Assembly (NCBI GenBank): GCA_964551305.1
Contig: CAZKBT010000021.1
Location: 1 to 49,975 of the forward strand
DNA from: JBAZDC01 sp041654595
Lineage (GTDB): Bacteria > Pseudomonadota > Gammaproteobacteria > Burkholderiales > Burkholderiaceae_B
DNA length: 49,975 nucleotides
Reading direction: 5' to 3'
The notes under the pieces were generated by a model. That model saw only the letters and a program-made list of their open reading frames with translations, was not told the origin of the DNA and made no database searches. Shown in pieces: positions 27,281 to 35,595 of this stretch. A program made the translations under genes and the position numbers. How positions within the stretch are numbered: the stretch's first letter is position 1; each line of letters begins with the position of its first letter.

Positions 27281-28204
27281 TTGTCTACGCCAGGTTTGAT
27301 TTATTTCGATGGGAAATTGATCCCTTCCGCCGATGCCCGGCTGCACGTTTCGTCGGTCGCGGTCAAATACGGTTCGAACGTTTTCGAGGGCTTGTGCACG
27401 TATCGAGGCGTGTCGGGCGGCAGTACCGTGTTTCGCATGCACGAGCATTTGCAGCGCCTGCAAGAATCGGCGCGCATGATGCAGATCGACTGCGACTACA
27501 GCCAGGATGAATTGGCCGACGCGGTGCTGAGCACGGTGCGCGGCAATAACATCGAGGGCGATTCCCACATCCGGTTGAGCATTTTCGTCGTGGGCGACGG
27601 CTTCAGCGAAACCACTGGGCCGGCCTCTCTGGTGTGCATCGCCACGCCGCGCGGCGCCAAAAACCTGGAGGAACGCGTCAAGCACGCGTCGGTCAGTTCC
27701 TGGCTGCGGCTGGACGATCGGGTGGCGCCGCCGCGCATCAAGGCGGGAGCCAACTATCACAACAGCCGTTTCGGCGTGCTCGAAGCCCGCCGAAACGGCT
27801 ATGACGAAGCCTTGTTCCTGACCTTCAACGGCAAGGTCTCCGAAGGGGGCAATTCGTGCTTCTTCATGGTCAAGGACGGCGTGCTGGTGACGCCGCCGGT
27901 AACCGCGTCCATCCTCATCAGCATCACGCGGCAGACCCTCATCGAACTGGCCCGGGACCAGGGCATCGAGGTCCAGGAGCGCGAGATCGACCGCAGCGAG
28001 CTGTACATCGCCGACGAAGCGTTCCTGTGCGGCAGCGGTCTGGAAATCAGCCCCATCCTGTCGGTGGATCGCTTCCCCGTGGGCGATCGCTCGGTGGGGC
28101 CGGTGACGCATCGCCTATGGGATGCGTACGACTCCGTGATCCGGGGCGGCGATGCGCGCTACCAGCGCTGGCTGACGCCGGTGTACGGGCAAGGGCAGGC
28201 CTGA
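27281..28204 (+). CDS. Class IV (branched-chain-type) aminotransferase
   Basis: PLP fold-type IV aminotransferase related to IlvE and D-amino-acid transaminase. It has SVAVKYGSNVFEGLCTYRG near the start, the Schiff-base lysine in RIKAGANYHNSRFG (K154 in this numbering), and LTFNGKVSEGGNSCFFMV and CGSGLEISPI for the phosphate cup. The in-frame ATG at 27269 has no ribosome site, whereas GGAG at 27271-27274 is six bases from TTG 27281, so I prefer the TTG start (307 residues); the ATG would add four. Its place in a catabolic region, not an ilv operon, suggests amino-acid breakdown. Exact substrate unknown. Confidence 0.87.
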   Translation: MSTPGLIYFDGKLIPSADARLHVSSVAVKYGSNVFEGLCTYRGVSGGSTVFRMHEHLQRLQESARMMQIDCDYSQDELADAVLSTVRGNNIEGDSHIRLSIFVVGDGFSETTGPASLVCIATPRGAKNLEERVKHASVSSWLRLDDRVAPPRIKAGANYHNSRFGVLEARRNGYDEALFLTFNGKVSEGGNSCFFMVKDGVLVTPPVTASILISITRQTLIELARDQGIEVQEREIDRSELYIADEAFLCGSGLEISPILSVDRFPVGDRSVGPVTHRLWDAYDSVIRGGDARYQRWLTPVYGQGQA

Positions 28205-28213
28205 GGACAAGGC

Positions 28214-29173
28214 TTAGGGCGCCACGTCCTGCGACGGGGCGTCGGCTTGCGCCGCACCGGCTTCGTCGTGCGGATTCAGCTGCCGTACCACGGCCTGGAT
28301 TTGCTCGAGAAACGCCTTGCCGGCGGGCTGCATGGTGCGGTCCTGCCGGCGCAGGATGCCGATCGTGCGGCTGGCGCTTTCGTCTTCGATGGGCCGGTAT
28401 TTCAGGGTCGAGTCCAGCAGCGCCGGCAAGGCCAGTTGCGGCAGTACCGCGATTCCCAGCGATTGGCGCACCAGCTGGATGGCGGTCGTCATGTTCGTGA
28501 CGTCGAAGCGCAGGCCCGATCCGGGGGCGTTGACGCCCACGGCCCGGTCGAATAGCTGCCGGGCGCTGGAACCCTTGGACAGGAGTATGAGGTCGTAGGG
28601 AATCAGGTCGGCCCAATGCAGGCTGTCGAGGTGCCGCGCGGGGTGATCCGGTGGGAATACGACGACGAAGTTGTCCTGCAGCAGGGGCACGGCCTCGAGG
28701 TTGGGCGTCTTGTCCAGTATTGCTCCCAGGGCGAACTCCACCTGATTCGTGTGCAGCATGTTGATGAGCTCGTCGTTATGGGCCTCGACCACCCGGGTCG
28801 TCAGGGACGGGTGTCGTTCCCGCAGGCGTCTTAGTGTGGGCGGAATCAGCGTCAGCGCGGTGGAAGGCAGGACGCCGACGGCGATGGCGCCGCGCCGGAC
28901 CGCGGCCAGATCCGACATGCTGCGATAGGCTTCCTCCAGGTCGGTGACGGGGCGCAGGACGCGATCGTACAGATCCTGCCCCGCATTCGTCAGCGTGATG
29001 CGCCGTGTCGTTCGCTCGAACAATTGCAGTTCCAGCGAATTTTCCAGGTCCCGGATCAAGGCGGTGAAAGAGGGTTGCGTGACCCCCAGCCTTTGGGCTG
29101 CCCGCGTGAATGATTGGGTTTCTATCGCCAGCAGGAAGGCTTTCAGCGGACGAAATTTTATTTTAATAGCCAT
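28214..29173 (-). CDS. LysR-family transcriptional regulator
   Basis: A 319-residue LysR regulator with the N-terminal helix-turn-helix (FTRAAQRLGVTQPSFTALIRDLE, about 22-45) and a periplasmic-binding-like effector domain. It converges on the aminotransferase and diverges from the RraA-like gene at 29269, the usual arrangement for a LysR protein that controls the divergent gene. There is no clear ribosome site. A nested dyad lies in the shared 95-base gap. Confidence 0.92.
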   Translation of the reverse strand: MAIKIKFRPLKAFLLAIETQSFTRAAQRLGVTQPSFTALIRDLENSLELQLFERTTRRITLTNAGQDLYDRVLRPVTDLEEAYRSMSDLAAVRRGAIAVGVLPSTALTLIPPTLRRLRERHPSLTTRVVEAHNDELINMLHTNQVEFALGAILDKTPNLEAVPLLQDNFVVVFPPDHPARHLDSLHWADLIPYDLILLSKGSSARQLFDRAVGVNAPGSGLRFDVTNMTTAIQLVRQSLGIAVLPQLALPALLDSTLKYRPIEDESASRTIGILRRQDRTMQPAGKAFLEQIQAVVRQLNPHDEAGAAQADAPSQDVAP

Positions 29174-29211
29174 AGACTAATAATACGATGGAAATATCGA
29201 TTTGTGTCTAT
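29172..29211. promoter_or_regulatory. Candidate LysR binding site (nested dyad)
   Basis: ATAGAC (29172-29177) and GTCTAT (29206-29211) form an outer inverted repeat. CGAT (29186-29189) and ATCG (29196-29199) form an inner one with nearly the same centre. It lies between the divergent LysR and RraA-like genes; its outer left arm touches the LysR start codon. Confidence 0.35.
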
Positions 29212-29268
29212 GATTTTGCTGACGCATAATCCTGCAAGAAGAAATAGTTATCGGCATCGGGAGAAATC

Positions 29269-29952
29269 ATGCGCGAACTTGAAGATAAAGCGTTGCTGGC
29301 GCAATGCGCGGGCATCCCCAGCAGCACGTGGGCCGATGCGTTGGACGCTTCGGGTTTGCCCGGCGTCGTCCAGGGCCTGGTCCAGCGCTCGGGAAGCGGC
29401 CGGATCGCCGGCTTCGCGGCCACGGCGCGGCATGTCTCGGGCCGGTTGGGGGATTTCGAGCCGGTGGATTTCGCGGTGGGCCGCCTGGTGGCGGCCACGG
29501 GGCCGCAGACCGTGCTCATGGTCGATGCCAGCGGCGCTCCCATTTCCACGTTCGGCGGGATCGCCTCCTTGGCCGCCGTGGGCCGCAATGCATTGGCGGT
29601 AGTGATAGACGGCGCTTGCCGGGATGTGGATGAAATCCAGGCCGCGGGCTTGTGGATGGCCAGCCGGCACGTGACGCCCCTGACGGGCAAGCGCAGGCTG
29701 AAACTGACCGAGATGGGCGGCGTCGTCACGATAGGCGGGATCCAGGTCGCGCAAGGCGATCTGGTCGTGGCCGACGATACCGGCATCGTGGTCGTGCCGC
29801 GCGCGCGGGTGGATGAAGTCTTGTCCCTGGCGCGGGCGGCGCTGGCGGTCGATGAACGGGTCGAGCAAAGCGTTCGCGACGGCGTCAGCTTCGCCGAGGC
29901 CGCCGCCGCCGCGGGATACATTCCCGCAAAAGGGCAGGATCATGCAGGCTGA
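29269..29952 (+). CDS. RraA-like protein (HMG aldolase/decarboxylase superfamily)
   Basis: A 227-residue member of the RraA/dimethylmenaquinone methyltransferase-like family. It carries the G-x20-R-D signature (G97 to R118-D119, in DGACRDVDEI) used by 4-hydroxy-4-methyl-2-oxoglutarate aldolases and oxaloacetate decarboxylases, metal-dependent enzymes on 2-oxo acids. The RNase E inhibitor RraA shares the fold, but the catabolic context and retained motif favour an enzyme. Its end overlaps the start of the 2-hydroxyacid dehydrogenase gene, so the two act together. Confidence 0.85.
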   Translation: MRELEDKALLAQCAGIPSSTWADALDASGLPGVVQGLVQRSGSGRIAGFAATARHVSGRLGDFEPVDFAVGRLVAATGPQTVLMVDASGAPISTFGGIASLAAVGRNALAVVIDGACRDVDEIQAAGLWMASRHVTPLTGKRRLKLTEMGGVVTIGGIQVAQGDLVVADDTGIVVVPRARVDEVLSLARAALAVDERVEQSVRDGVSFAEAAAAAGYIPAKGQDHAG

Positions 29953-30910
29953 CTATGACGTGATCCAGTGGGCGTCGCTGGGCGCGGATCTGGATGATGA
30001 CCTGGCCCGGCGCTATCGGGTCCTGCGGGTTTGGGACGAGCCCGAGCTGACGCCGCGGGTCGTGGCGCCGGCCCGCTCCGCCCGGATGGCGATCACGTCG
30101 GTGCGCAAGGGATTTTCGGCCGAGGCGATGGCGTTGTTGCCCGAGCTCGAGGCAGTCAGCAGTTGGGGCGTGGGCTACGATACGCTGGACATCGCGGCCG
30201 CGCGCGAGCGCGGCATCGTCGTGGCGAACACGCCCGGTGTGCTGGACGACTGCGTGGCCGACATGGCCTGGGCGCTGCTGTTGAGCGCCGCGCGGCGCAC
30301 GGCTGTCGCGGATCGCTATGTCAAGACCGGCCAATGGCGCACCCTGGGTGCGTTCCCCTTGTCGACCCGCGTCTGGGGCAAGCGCCTGGGGATCCTGGGC
30401 CTGGGGCGCATCGGGCAGGCAATCGCCGAGCGCGGGACGGGCTTTCGCATGGACGTCCGCTATACCAATCGCAGAGTGGTGCGGGATGCGTCCTATGGCT
30501 TCGAGCCGTCGCTGATCGCCCTGGCCGAGTGGGCGGATTTTCTCATCGTGGCTTGCCCGGGCGGGGCGCAGACCCGGCACCTGGTGTCCGAGGACGTGCT
30601 GCGCGCGCTGGGTCCGAAAGGCATCCTCGTCAATATCGCGCGCGGCTCCGTGGTGGATCAGGCGGCCATGTTGCGTGTGCTGCGGGAAGGCGCCCTGGGC
30701 GGGGCCGGACTCGACGTGCTCGATGACGAGCCAGGAGCGCCGCCGGCGCTGACGGAGATGGACCAAGTGTCGCTGACGCCGCACATGGCCAGCGCAACCC
30801 GCGAAACCCGACGCGATATGGCGGAACTAGTCGCCCGCAATGCGATTTCATTCCTGGAAACCGGCGAATTCCTGACGCCGGTTCCTGAAACTGTTCCGCT
30901 ATCGGGCTGA
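29942..30910 (+). CDS. D-2-hydroxyacid dehydrogenase
   Basis: NAD(P)-linked dehydrogenase of the D-isomer 2-hydroxyacid family, 322 residues. The nucleotide motif GLGRIG is at 153-158 and the catalytic set is R234, E263 and H281 (in NIARGSVVD, DDEP, LTPHMAS). TNRR at 175-178, after the second strand, places Arg residues where NADP(H)-preferring glyoxylate/hydroxypyruvate reductases have them. The frame is open from 29813, but the homologous start is the ATG at 29942, which overlaps the previous gene by 11 bases. It may reduce the 2-oxo acid made or used by the RraA-like protein. Confidence 0.89.
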   Translation: MQADYDVIQWASLGADLDDDLARRYRVLRVWDEPELTPRVVAPARSARMAITSVRKGFSAEAMALLPELEAVSSWGVGYDTLDIAAARERGIVVANTPGVLDDCVADMAWALLLSAARRTAVADRYVKTGQWRTLGAFPLSTRVWGKRLGILGLGRIGQAIAERGTGFRMDVRYTNRRVVRDASYGFEPSLIALAEWADFLIVACPGGAQTRHLVSEDVLRALGPKGILVNIARGSVVDQAAMLRVLREGALGGAGLDVLDDEPGAPPALTEMDQVSLTPHMASATRETRRDMAELVARNAISFLETGEFLTPVPETVPLSG

Positions 30911-30930
30911 TACCGGCCGGATGTGTGGGG

Positions 30931-30960
30931 CTTCGATACACCATCATCGAAGTACTTTTT
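30931..30960 (+). terminator. Terminator between hydroxyacid dehydrogenase and TRAP genes
   Basis: CTTCGAT (30931-30937) pairs with ATCGAAG (30946-30952) around an 8-nt loop and is followed by TACTTTTT (30953-30960). It separates the RraA/dehydrogenase pair from dctP, whose ribosome site begins just after. It may allow read-through. Confidence 0.72.
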
Positions 30961-30979
30961 GATTAAGGAGACTGAGGTC

Positions 30980-31978
30980 ATGAGGAACTGGAAAAAAATG
31001 ACGGCGGGCTTGTCGGCCTGCGTGATGCTGGGCTTGGCCGGTACCGCCGCCGCGCAGGTCAAATGGGATCTGCCGACGCCTTACCTGCCCACTGACCATC
31101 ACGTGAAGAATCTGGAGCTGTTCGCCAAGGACGTGGCGCAAGCCAGCAACGGCCAGTTCACCATCGCCGTGCACAACAGCGGCTCCCTGTTCAAGCAGGC
31201 CGAGATCAAGCGGGCCATCCAGAGCGGCCAGGCGCCCATAGGCGAGTTCGTGCTGTCGCAGTACCAGAACGAATGGCCCATCTTCGGCGCGGACAACGTG
31301 CCGTTCCTGGCCACCAATGAAGAAGACGCGCGGCGCCTGTACGAGGTGCAAAAGCCGCTCTTGGAAAAATACCTTGCCAAGCAGGGCTTGATGATTTTGT
31401 ACACGGTGCCGTGGCCCGCGCAAGGCATCTATACCAAGCGCGACCTGAATTCCGGCGCCGACTTCAAGGGCCTGAAATGGCGCGCATACAGCCCCGGGAC
31501 GTATCGCGTGGGCCAGTTGCTCGAAGCCCAGGCGGTGAATATTTCGGCCGCCGAGCTGGCGCAGGCCATGGCCACGGGCGTCGTGGACAGCTATATGTCC
31601 TCGGCCACGACGGGGCGCGCCACCAAGACCTACGAGCATCTCACCCATTTCTATGACGTGAAGGCATGGCTGCCCAAGAATGCGGTCGTGGTCAACAAGA
31701 AGGCGTTCGACGCGCTGGCGCCGGAACTCCGGAAAGCGTTGCTGGACTCGGCGGCCACGGCCGAGACCCGGGGTTGGGATATGGCCCGGGTCACGAGCGA
31801 AGAAGACAAAAAGAGTTTGTCGGACAACGGCATGAAAGTGCTGGAGCCGTCCGAGCAGTTGAGCAAGGACTTGGACAAGGTGGGCGACGTCATCCTTGAA
31901 GAGTGGATCAAGCAGGCGGGCGACGACGGCAAGCAGTTGGTGGATGCCTATCGCAAGGCCCAGGCGGAAGGTCGCTAG
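30980..31978 (+). CDS. dctP: TRAP transporter solute-binding protein (DctP type)
   Basis: A 332-residue periplasmic receptor with a signal peptide (MRNWKKM..., hydrophobic core, ending TAAAQ near 25). The mature part begins VKWDLPTPYLPTDHHVKNL, and the C-terminal half has the TRAP receptor region around LNSGADFKGLKWRAYSPGT, whose Arg contacts organic-acid ligands in the family. AAGGAG precedes the ATG at 30980; the open frame begins earlier without support. The small permease gene starts one base after its stop. It should bind a carboxylate substrate of the pathway encoded downstream. Confidence 0.93.
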   Translation: MRNWKKMTAGLSACVMLGLAGTAAAQVKWDLPTPYLPTDHHVKNLELFAKDVAQASNGQFTIAVHNSGSLFKQAEIKRAIQSGQAPIGEFVLSQYQNEWPIFGADNVPFLATNEEDARRLYEVQKPLLEKYLAKQGLMILYTVPWPAQGIYTKRDLNSGADFKGLKWRAYSPGTYRVGQLLEAQAVNISAAELAQAMATGVVDSYMSSATTGRATKTYEHLTHFYDVKAWLPKNAVVVNKKAFDALAPELRKALLDSAATAETRGWDMARVTSEEDKKSLSDNGMKVLEPSEQLSKDLDKVGDVILEEWIKQAGDDGKQLVDAYRKAQAEGR

Positions 31979-31979
31979 G

Positions 31980-32498
31980 ATGCGGCGCGCGCTCGATGCC
32001 TTGTATAACGCGGCGGGAGCCGTGGCCGGCCTGGGCCTGATCGCTTTGCTGCTGGCCGTGGTGGCGTCGATCCTGGGGCGCCAGTTCGGGGCGCTGAACA
32101 TCATCGGGATCGATGCCTACGCGGGCTACGCCATGGCCACCTGCGGTTTCCTGGGCATGGCCTATACCTTGCGGGAAGGCGGGCATATCCGGGTGGTGAT
32201 GCTGCTGCAAGCCTTGGGCACCGGCCAGCGTCGCCGCTGGGTCGAGCTGCCCGCGTTGGCGATCAGCGTGGTGCTGGTGGGCCTGCTGTGCTACTACAGC
32301 ATAGAGCAGGCGTGGGAATCCTACCAGTACATGGACATCTCCATCAACAACGACGCCACGCCGCTGTGGATACCGCAGATCGCCATGGCCGTGGGCAATA
32401 CGATTTTCTTCGTGGCGACCGTGGACCAATGCATCCAGGCGTTGCTCCATGGACGATTCTGGGATGGATCGATCGATGACGTGCGTCACAGCGAGTAG
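31980..32498 (+). CDS. dctQ: TRAP transporter small permease (DctQ type)
   Basis: A 172-residue four-helix membrane protein with the DctQ pattern: N-terminal hydrophobic helix, then GIDAYAGYAMATCGFLGMAYTLREGGHIRV, then two further helices. It starts one base after the dctP stop. It pairs with the large permease to form the Na+-coupled channel. Confidence 0.9.
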   Translation: MRRALDALYNAAGAVAGLGLIALLLAVVASILGRQFGALNIIGIDAYAGYAMATCGFLGMAYTLREGGHIRVVMLLQALGTGQRRRWVELPALAISVVLVGLLCYYSIEQAWESYQYMDISINNDATPLWIPQIAMAVGNTIFFVATVDQCIQALLHGRFWDGSIDDVRHSE

Positions 32499-32557
32499 CC
32501 CCATGAGCCATATCTATCCAATCCCGAGCCTGAACGCCGTATGGGGAGGCGATCGCC

Positions 32558-33859
32558 ATGAATGAACTAATGATTTCCCTGTTGCTGCTGGTGGCGCTGT
32601 TCGCGCTGCTGGGCGCAGGCGTCTGGGTGGGGCTGACGCTGTCGGGCGTCGCCTGGGTGGCGATGCTGGTGGTGTCGAGCAATTCGGCGGGCGGCGCCAT
32701 GGCGACCACCATATGGGGCTCGTCCTCGGGCTGGACGTTGACGGCGCTGCCGCTGTTCCTGTGGATGGGCGAGATCCTGTATCGCACGCGCCTGTCCCAA
32801 GAGATGTTCAGGGGGCTGGCGCCCTGGATGCAGGGGCTGCCCGGGCGCATGCTGCATACCAACGTGATGGGTTGCACCATCTTCGCGGCGGTGTCCGGTT
32901 CCAGCGCGGCGACCTGCGCCACGGTCGGAAAAATGACCTTGCCGGAGCTCGGCAAGCGCGGCTATCCGGACAAGATGGTCATCGGCACCCTGGCGGGCGC
33001 CAGTACGCTGGGCTTGCTGATACCGCCTTCGATCATCATGATCGTCTACGGCGTGATGACCGAGGTGTCGATCGCGCACTTGTTCATTGCGGGCGTTCTT
33101 CCAGGCCTGATGCTGGCCGGCTTGTTCTCGGGCTACATCATGATCTGGTCGCTGCTGCATCCCGACCAGATTCCGCCGCGCGAAGCGCGCATCCCGCTGC
33201 TGCAGAAACTGAGGGCGGCATCAGGCTTGATCCCCGTCATCCTCTTGATTCTCGTGGTGCTGGGATCGATCTATACGGGCTTCGCGACGGCCACGGAAGC
33301 CGCCGCGGTCGGCGTGGTGGGATCGCTGCTGCTGTCGGCGGCTCAAGGCTCGTTGAGCTGGGCATCGTTCAAGGCGTCGGTTATGGGCGCCACCAAGCTG
33401 TATTGCATGATGGCGCTGATCCTGTCGGGTGCGGCCTTCCTGACGCTGACCATGGGCTATCTGGGATTGCCCGCGCAGGTGGCGAAATGGATCAGTTCGC
33501 TCGGCTTGACCAATTTCGAGTTGTTGCTGATCCTCATGGTGTTCTACATCCTGATCGGCTGCTTCCTCGAAGGCATTTCGATGATCGTGCTGACGATAGG
33601 CGTCATCATGCCGACGATACATGCGGCGGGCATCGATCCGATCTGGTTCGGCATCTTCCTGGTGTTCGTGGTCGAGATGGCGCAGATCACGCCGCCCATC
33701 GGCTTCAACCTGTTCGTGCTGCAAGGCATGACGGGCCGCAGCCTGCCCTACATCACCAGGGCCGCGTTCCCCATGTTCCTGCTGATGCTGGTGGGCGTGT
33801 GGCTGCTGTATATGTTCCCCGGAGTCGTGACATGGCTGCCTGCGCTGATTCGCAGCTAG
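32558..33859 (+). CDS. dctM: TRAP transporter large permease (DctM type)
   Basis: A 433-residue, roughly 12-helix permease. Family stretches include FAAVSGSSAATCATVGKMTLPE, ASTLGLLIPPSIIMIVYGVMTEVSIAHLFIAG and a C-terminal PPIGFNLFVLQG. GGGGAGG upstream supports the ATG. Its last 28 bases overlap the start of the pxpB-like gene, so import and the next catabolic step are translated in step. Confidence 0.93.
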   Translation: MNELMISLLLLVALFALLGAGVWVGLTLSGVAWVAMLVVSSNSAGGAMATTIWGSSSGWTLTALPLFLWMGEILYRTRLSQEMFRGLAPWMQGLPGRMLHTNVMGCTIFAAVSGSSAATCATVGKMTLPELGKRGYPDKMVIGTLAGASTLGLLIPPSIIMIVYGVMTEVSIAHLFIAGVLPGLMLAGLFSGYIMIWSLLHPDQIPPREARIPLLQKLRAASGLIPVILLILVVLGSIYTGFATATEAAAVGVVGSLLLSAAQGSLSWASFKASVMGATKLYCMMALILSGAAFLTLTMGYLGLPAQVAKWISSLGLTNFELLLILMVFYILIGCFLEGISMIVLTIGVIMPTIHAAGIDPIWFGIFLVFVVEMAQITPPIGFNLFVLQGMTGRSLPYITRAAFPMFLLMLVGVWLLYMFPGVVTWLPALIRS

Positions 33860-34593
33860 CCGAGGCGGCGCAGGCTCACGGCCTGCCGCCCGACGTACGG
33901 TGCATTGCATGCAGCGAGTATTACCTGGTCGTGGAATTCGGGCGCAGCTTGTCGCTGGACGTCAATGCGCAGGCGGCGGCGTTTGCCGCCCACCTGCGCG
34001 CGGCGGGCCATCGCTGTATTACCGATCTGGTGCCGGCGCTGGCGTCGGTAGGGGTGCATTACCGGCCCGATCTGGCGCCCGCGCGCGACGGCGAGCTGCC
34101 GCACGTGGCGATGCGGCGCCTGGTCGCCGAGGCGTTCGCCACCTTCAAGCCGACAGCGGCTGTCAGCGGCGACGCGCTCGTGATCCCTGTCTGCTATGGG
34201 GGCGAGTTCGGCCCCGATCTGGAGGCGGTGGCGCAGCATTGCGGATTGACGCCCGACGAAGTGGTGGATCTGCATACGCAGACCACCGCCGTGGTGCTCA
34301 TGCTGTGTTTCGCGCCGGGTCATTCCCAACTGGGATTGTGGGATGAACGCTTGAACATCGGGCGCCGTTCGACCCCGCGTATGCAGCTTGCGGCGGGCTC
34401 GGTGGCGATCGCCAATCGCCAGACGGTGATCTATCCCTTCGTGGTGCCCGGCGGCTGGAACGTCATCGGCCGCACGCCCCTGAAAATGTTTGATCCGGAT
34501 CGCGAAAACCCCTGCCTGCTGAGTCCCGGCATGTCGGTGCGCTTTGAGCCTATCGCAGCCGACCGGTTCGATGAATGGGTGAGCCGCTCATGA
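33832..34593 (+). CDS. pxpB: PxpB/KipI-like carboxyltransferase-domain protein
   Basis: A 253-residue protein of the allophanate-hydrolase subunit 1/KipI family, with YGGEFGPDLEAVAQHCGLTPDEVVDLHT, GHSQLGLWDERL and the C-terminal VVPGGWNVIGRTPLKMFD. In E. coli PxpA, PxpB and PxpC form the ATP-dependent 5-oxoprolinase. The frame is open far upstream inside dctM, but ATG 33832 with GGAG seven bases before it is the likely start. It overlaps dctM by 28 bases and the pxpC start by four. No pxpA gene is visible in the window, so the substrate may differ from 5-oxoproline. Confidence 0.88.
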   Translation: MAACADSQLAEAAQAHGLPPDVRCIACSEYYLVVEFGRSLSLDVNAQAAAFAAHLRAAGHRCITDLVPALASVGVHYRPDLAPARDGELPHVAMRRLVAEAFATFKPTAAVSGDALVIPVCYGGEFGPDLEAVAQHCGLTPDEVVDLHTQTTAVVLMLCFAPGHSQLGLWDERLNIGRRSTPRMQLAAGSVAIANRQTVIYPFVVPGGWNVIGRTPLKMFDPDRENPCLLSPGMSVRFEPIAADRFDEWVSRS

Positions 34594-35555
34594 GCATTCA
34601 GGTAATCAAACCGGGCGTCCTGAGCCAGTTCCAGGACTTGGGTCGCATCGGCTTCCAGCATCTGGGCGTGCCCGTGGGCGGCCCGATGGATGAAGTCTCG
34701 CACCGTTTGGCCAATCTGGCGGTGGGCAACGACGAAGGGGCGGCAACCCTCGAAATCACGATGATGGGGCCCACGCTCCAATTCGAGCGCGATGCCCTGA
34801 TCGCCTGGGCGGGGGCGGAATTCGCCGTTTCGAGCGAGGCCGGATGGATAGCGCCCTTGACGCCGCACCGGGTGCGTGCGGGCGAGATGGTGAGCTTCGG
34901 CGCACGCCGGCATGGATTGCGGGCCTACCTGGCCGTTGCCGGAGGGTATGGCTTGCAGTCGTTCATGGGCAGCCAGAGCACGAACATGCGCGTCGGACTG
35001 GGCGGCCATGCCGGCCGGGCTCTGCGCAAGGGCGATCGCATCGAGCTGGCGCCGGAGCCGGAATCGATGCGTCCGCGCGACGTGGCGCGCTGGATCGGAC
35101 AGCACCCGGAAAGCCGTTTGTTCCTGGATTCGTGCGCGGAGCGCGCCGATTCGATCCGGGTGCTGCCGGGACGCGAGTGGGCGCAGTTTACCGAGGAGGC
35201 GCGCGCCCTGCTGACGCAGTCGGCGTTTCGCCTGAGCCCGCATTCCGACCGAATGGGCTACCGGCTCGAGGGCGCCGTCCTGCAGCGGTCGGACATGGCC
35301 GACATTCTGTCCGAGTCCGTGGGGTTCGGCACCATGCAGGTACCGCCCGACGGGCAACCCATCGTCCTGATGGCGGATCGTCAATCCGTGGGCGGCTATC
35401 CGCGCATCGCCCAAGTGGCGGCGGTGGATTGGCCCCGGCTGACGCAGGCCTTTCCGGGCGACCCGCTCACCTTTTCGTTGATAGACCTCGATGCGGCCCA
35501 GCACTTGCTGCTGGTTCGCTCCCGATGGCTGCGGGCGGTGGCGGAAACGGCCTGA
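34590..35555 (+). CDS. pxpC: PxpC/KipA-like carboxyltransferase-domain protein
   Basis: A 321-residue biotin-dependent carboxyltransferase-domain protein (allophanate hydrolase subunit 2/KipA family), beginning SIQVIKPGVLSQFQDLGRIG and including RHGLRAYLAVAGGY and the C-terminal PDGQPIVLMADRQSVGGYPR. Its ATG overlaps the pxpB stop (ATGA), the usual pairing. With PxpB it should form an ATP-using lactam- or urea-type amide-opening complex; the partner PxpA is not encoded here. Confidence 0.88.
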   Translation: MSIQVIKPGVLSQFQDLGRIGFQHLGVPVGGPMDEVSHRLANLAVGNDEGAATLEITMMGPTLQFERDALIAWAGAEFAVSSEAGWIAPLTPHRVRAGEMVSFGARRHGLRAYLAVAGGYGLQSFMGSQSTNMRVGLGGHAGRALRKGDRIELAPEPESMRPRDVARWIGQHPESRLFLDSCAERADSIRVLPGREWAQFTEEARALLTQSAFRLSPHSDRMGYRLEGAVLQRSDMADILSESVGFGTMQVPPDGQPIVLMADRQSVGGYPRIAQVAAVDWPRLTQAFPGDPLTFSLIDLDAAQHLLLVRSRWLRAVAETA

Positions 35556-35595
35556 CGTTCTCTCTATCTCTTTTGTCGAAACGAGGAAGTCTCTC

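Noticed and set aside
32713..33831. Open frame continuing upstream of the PxpB-like gene through dctM
   Set aside because: It lies in another frame inside the clear dctM gene; only the part from 33832 resembles a protein family. It is not a fusion.
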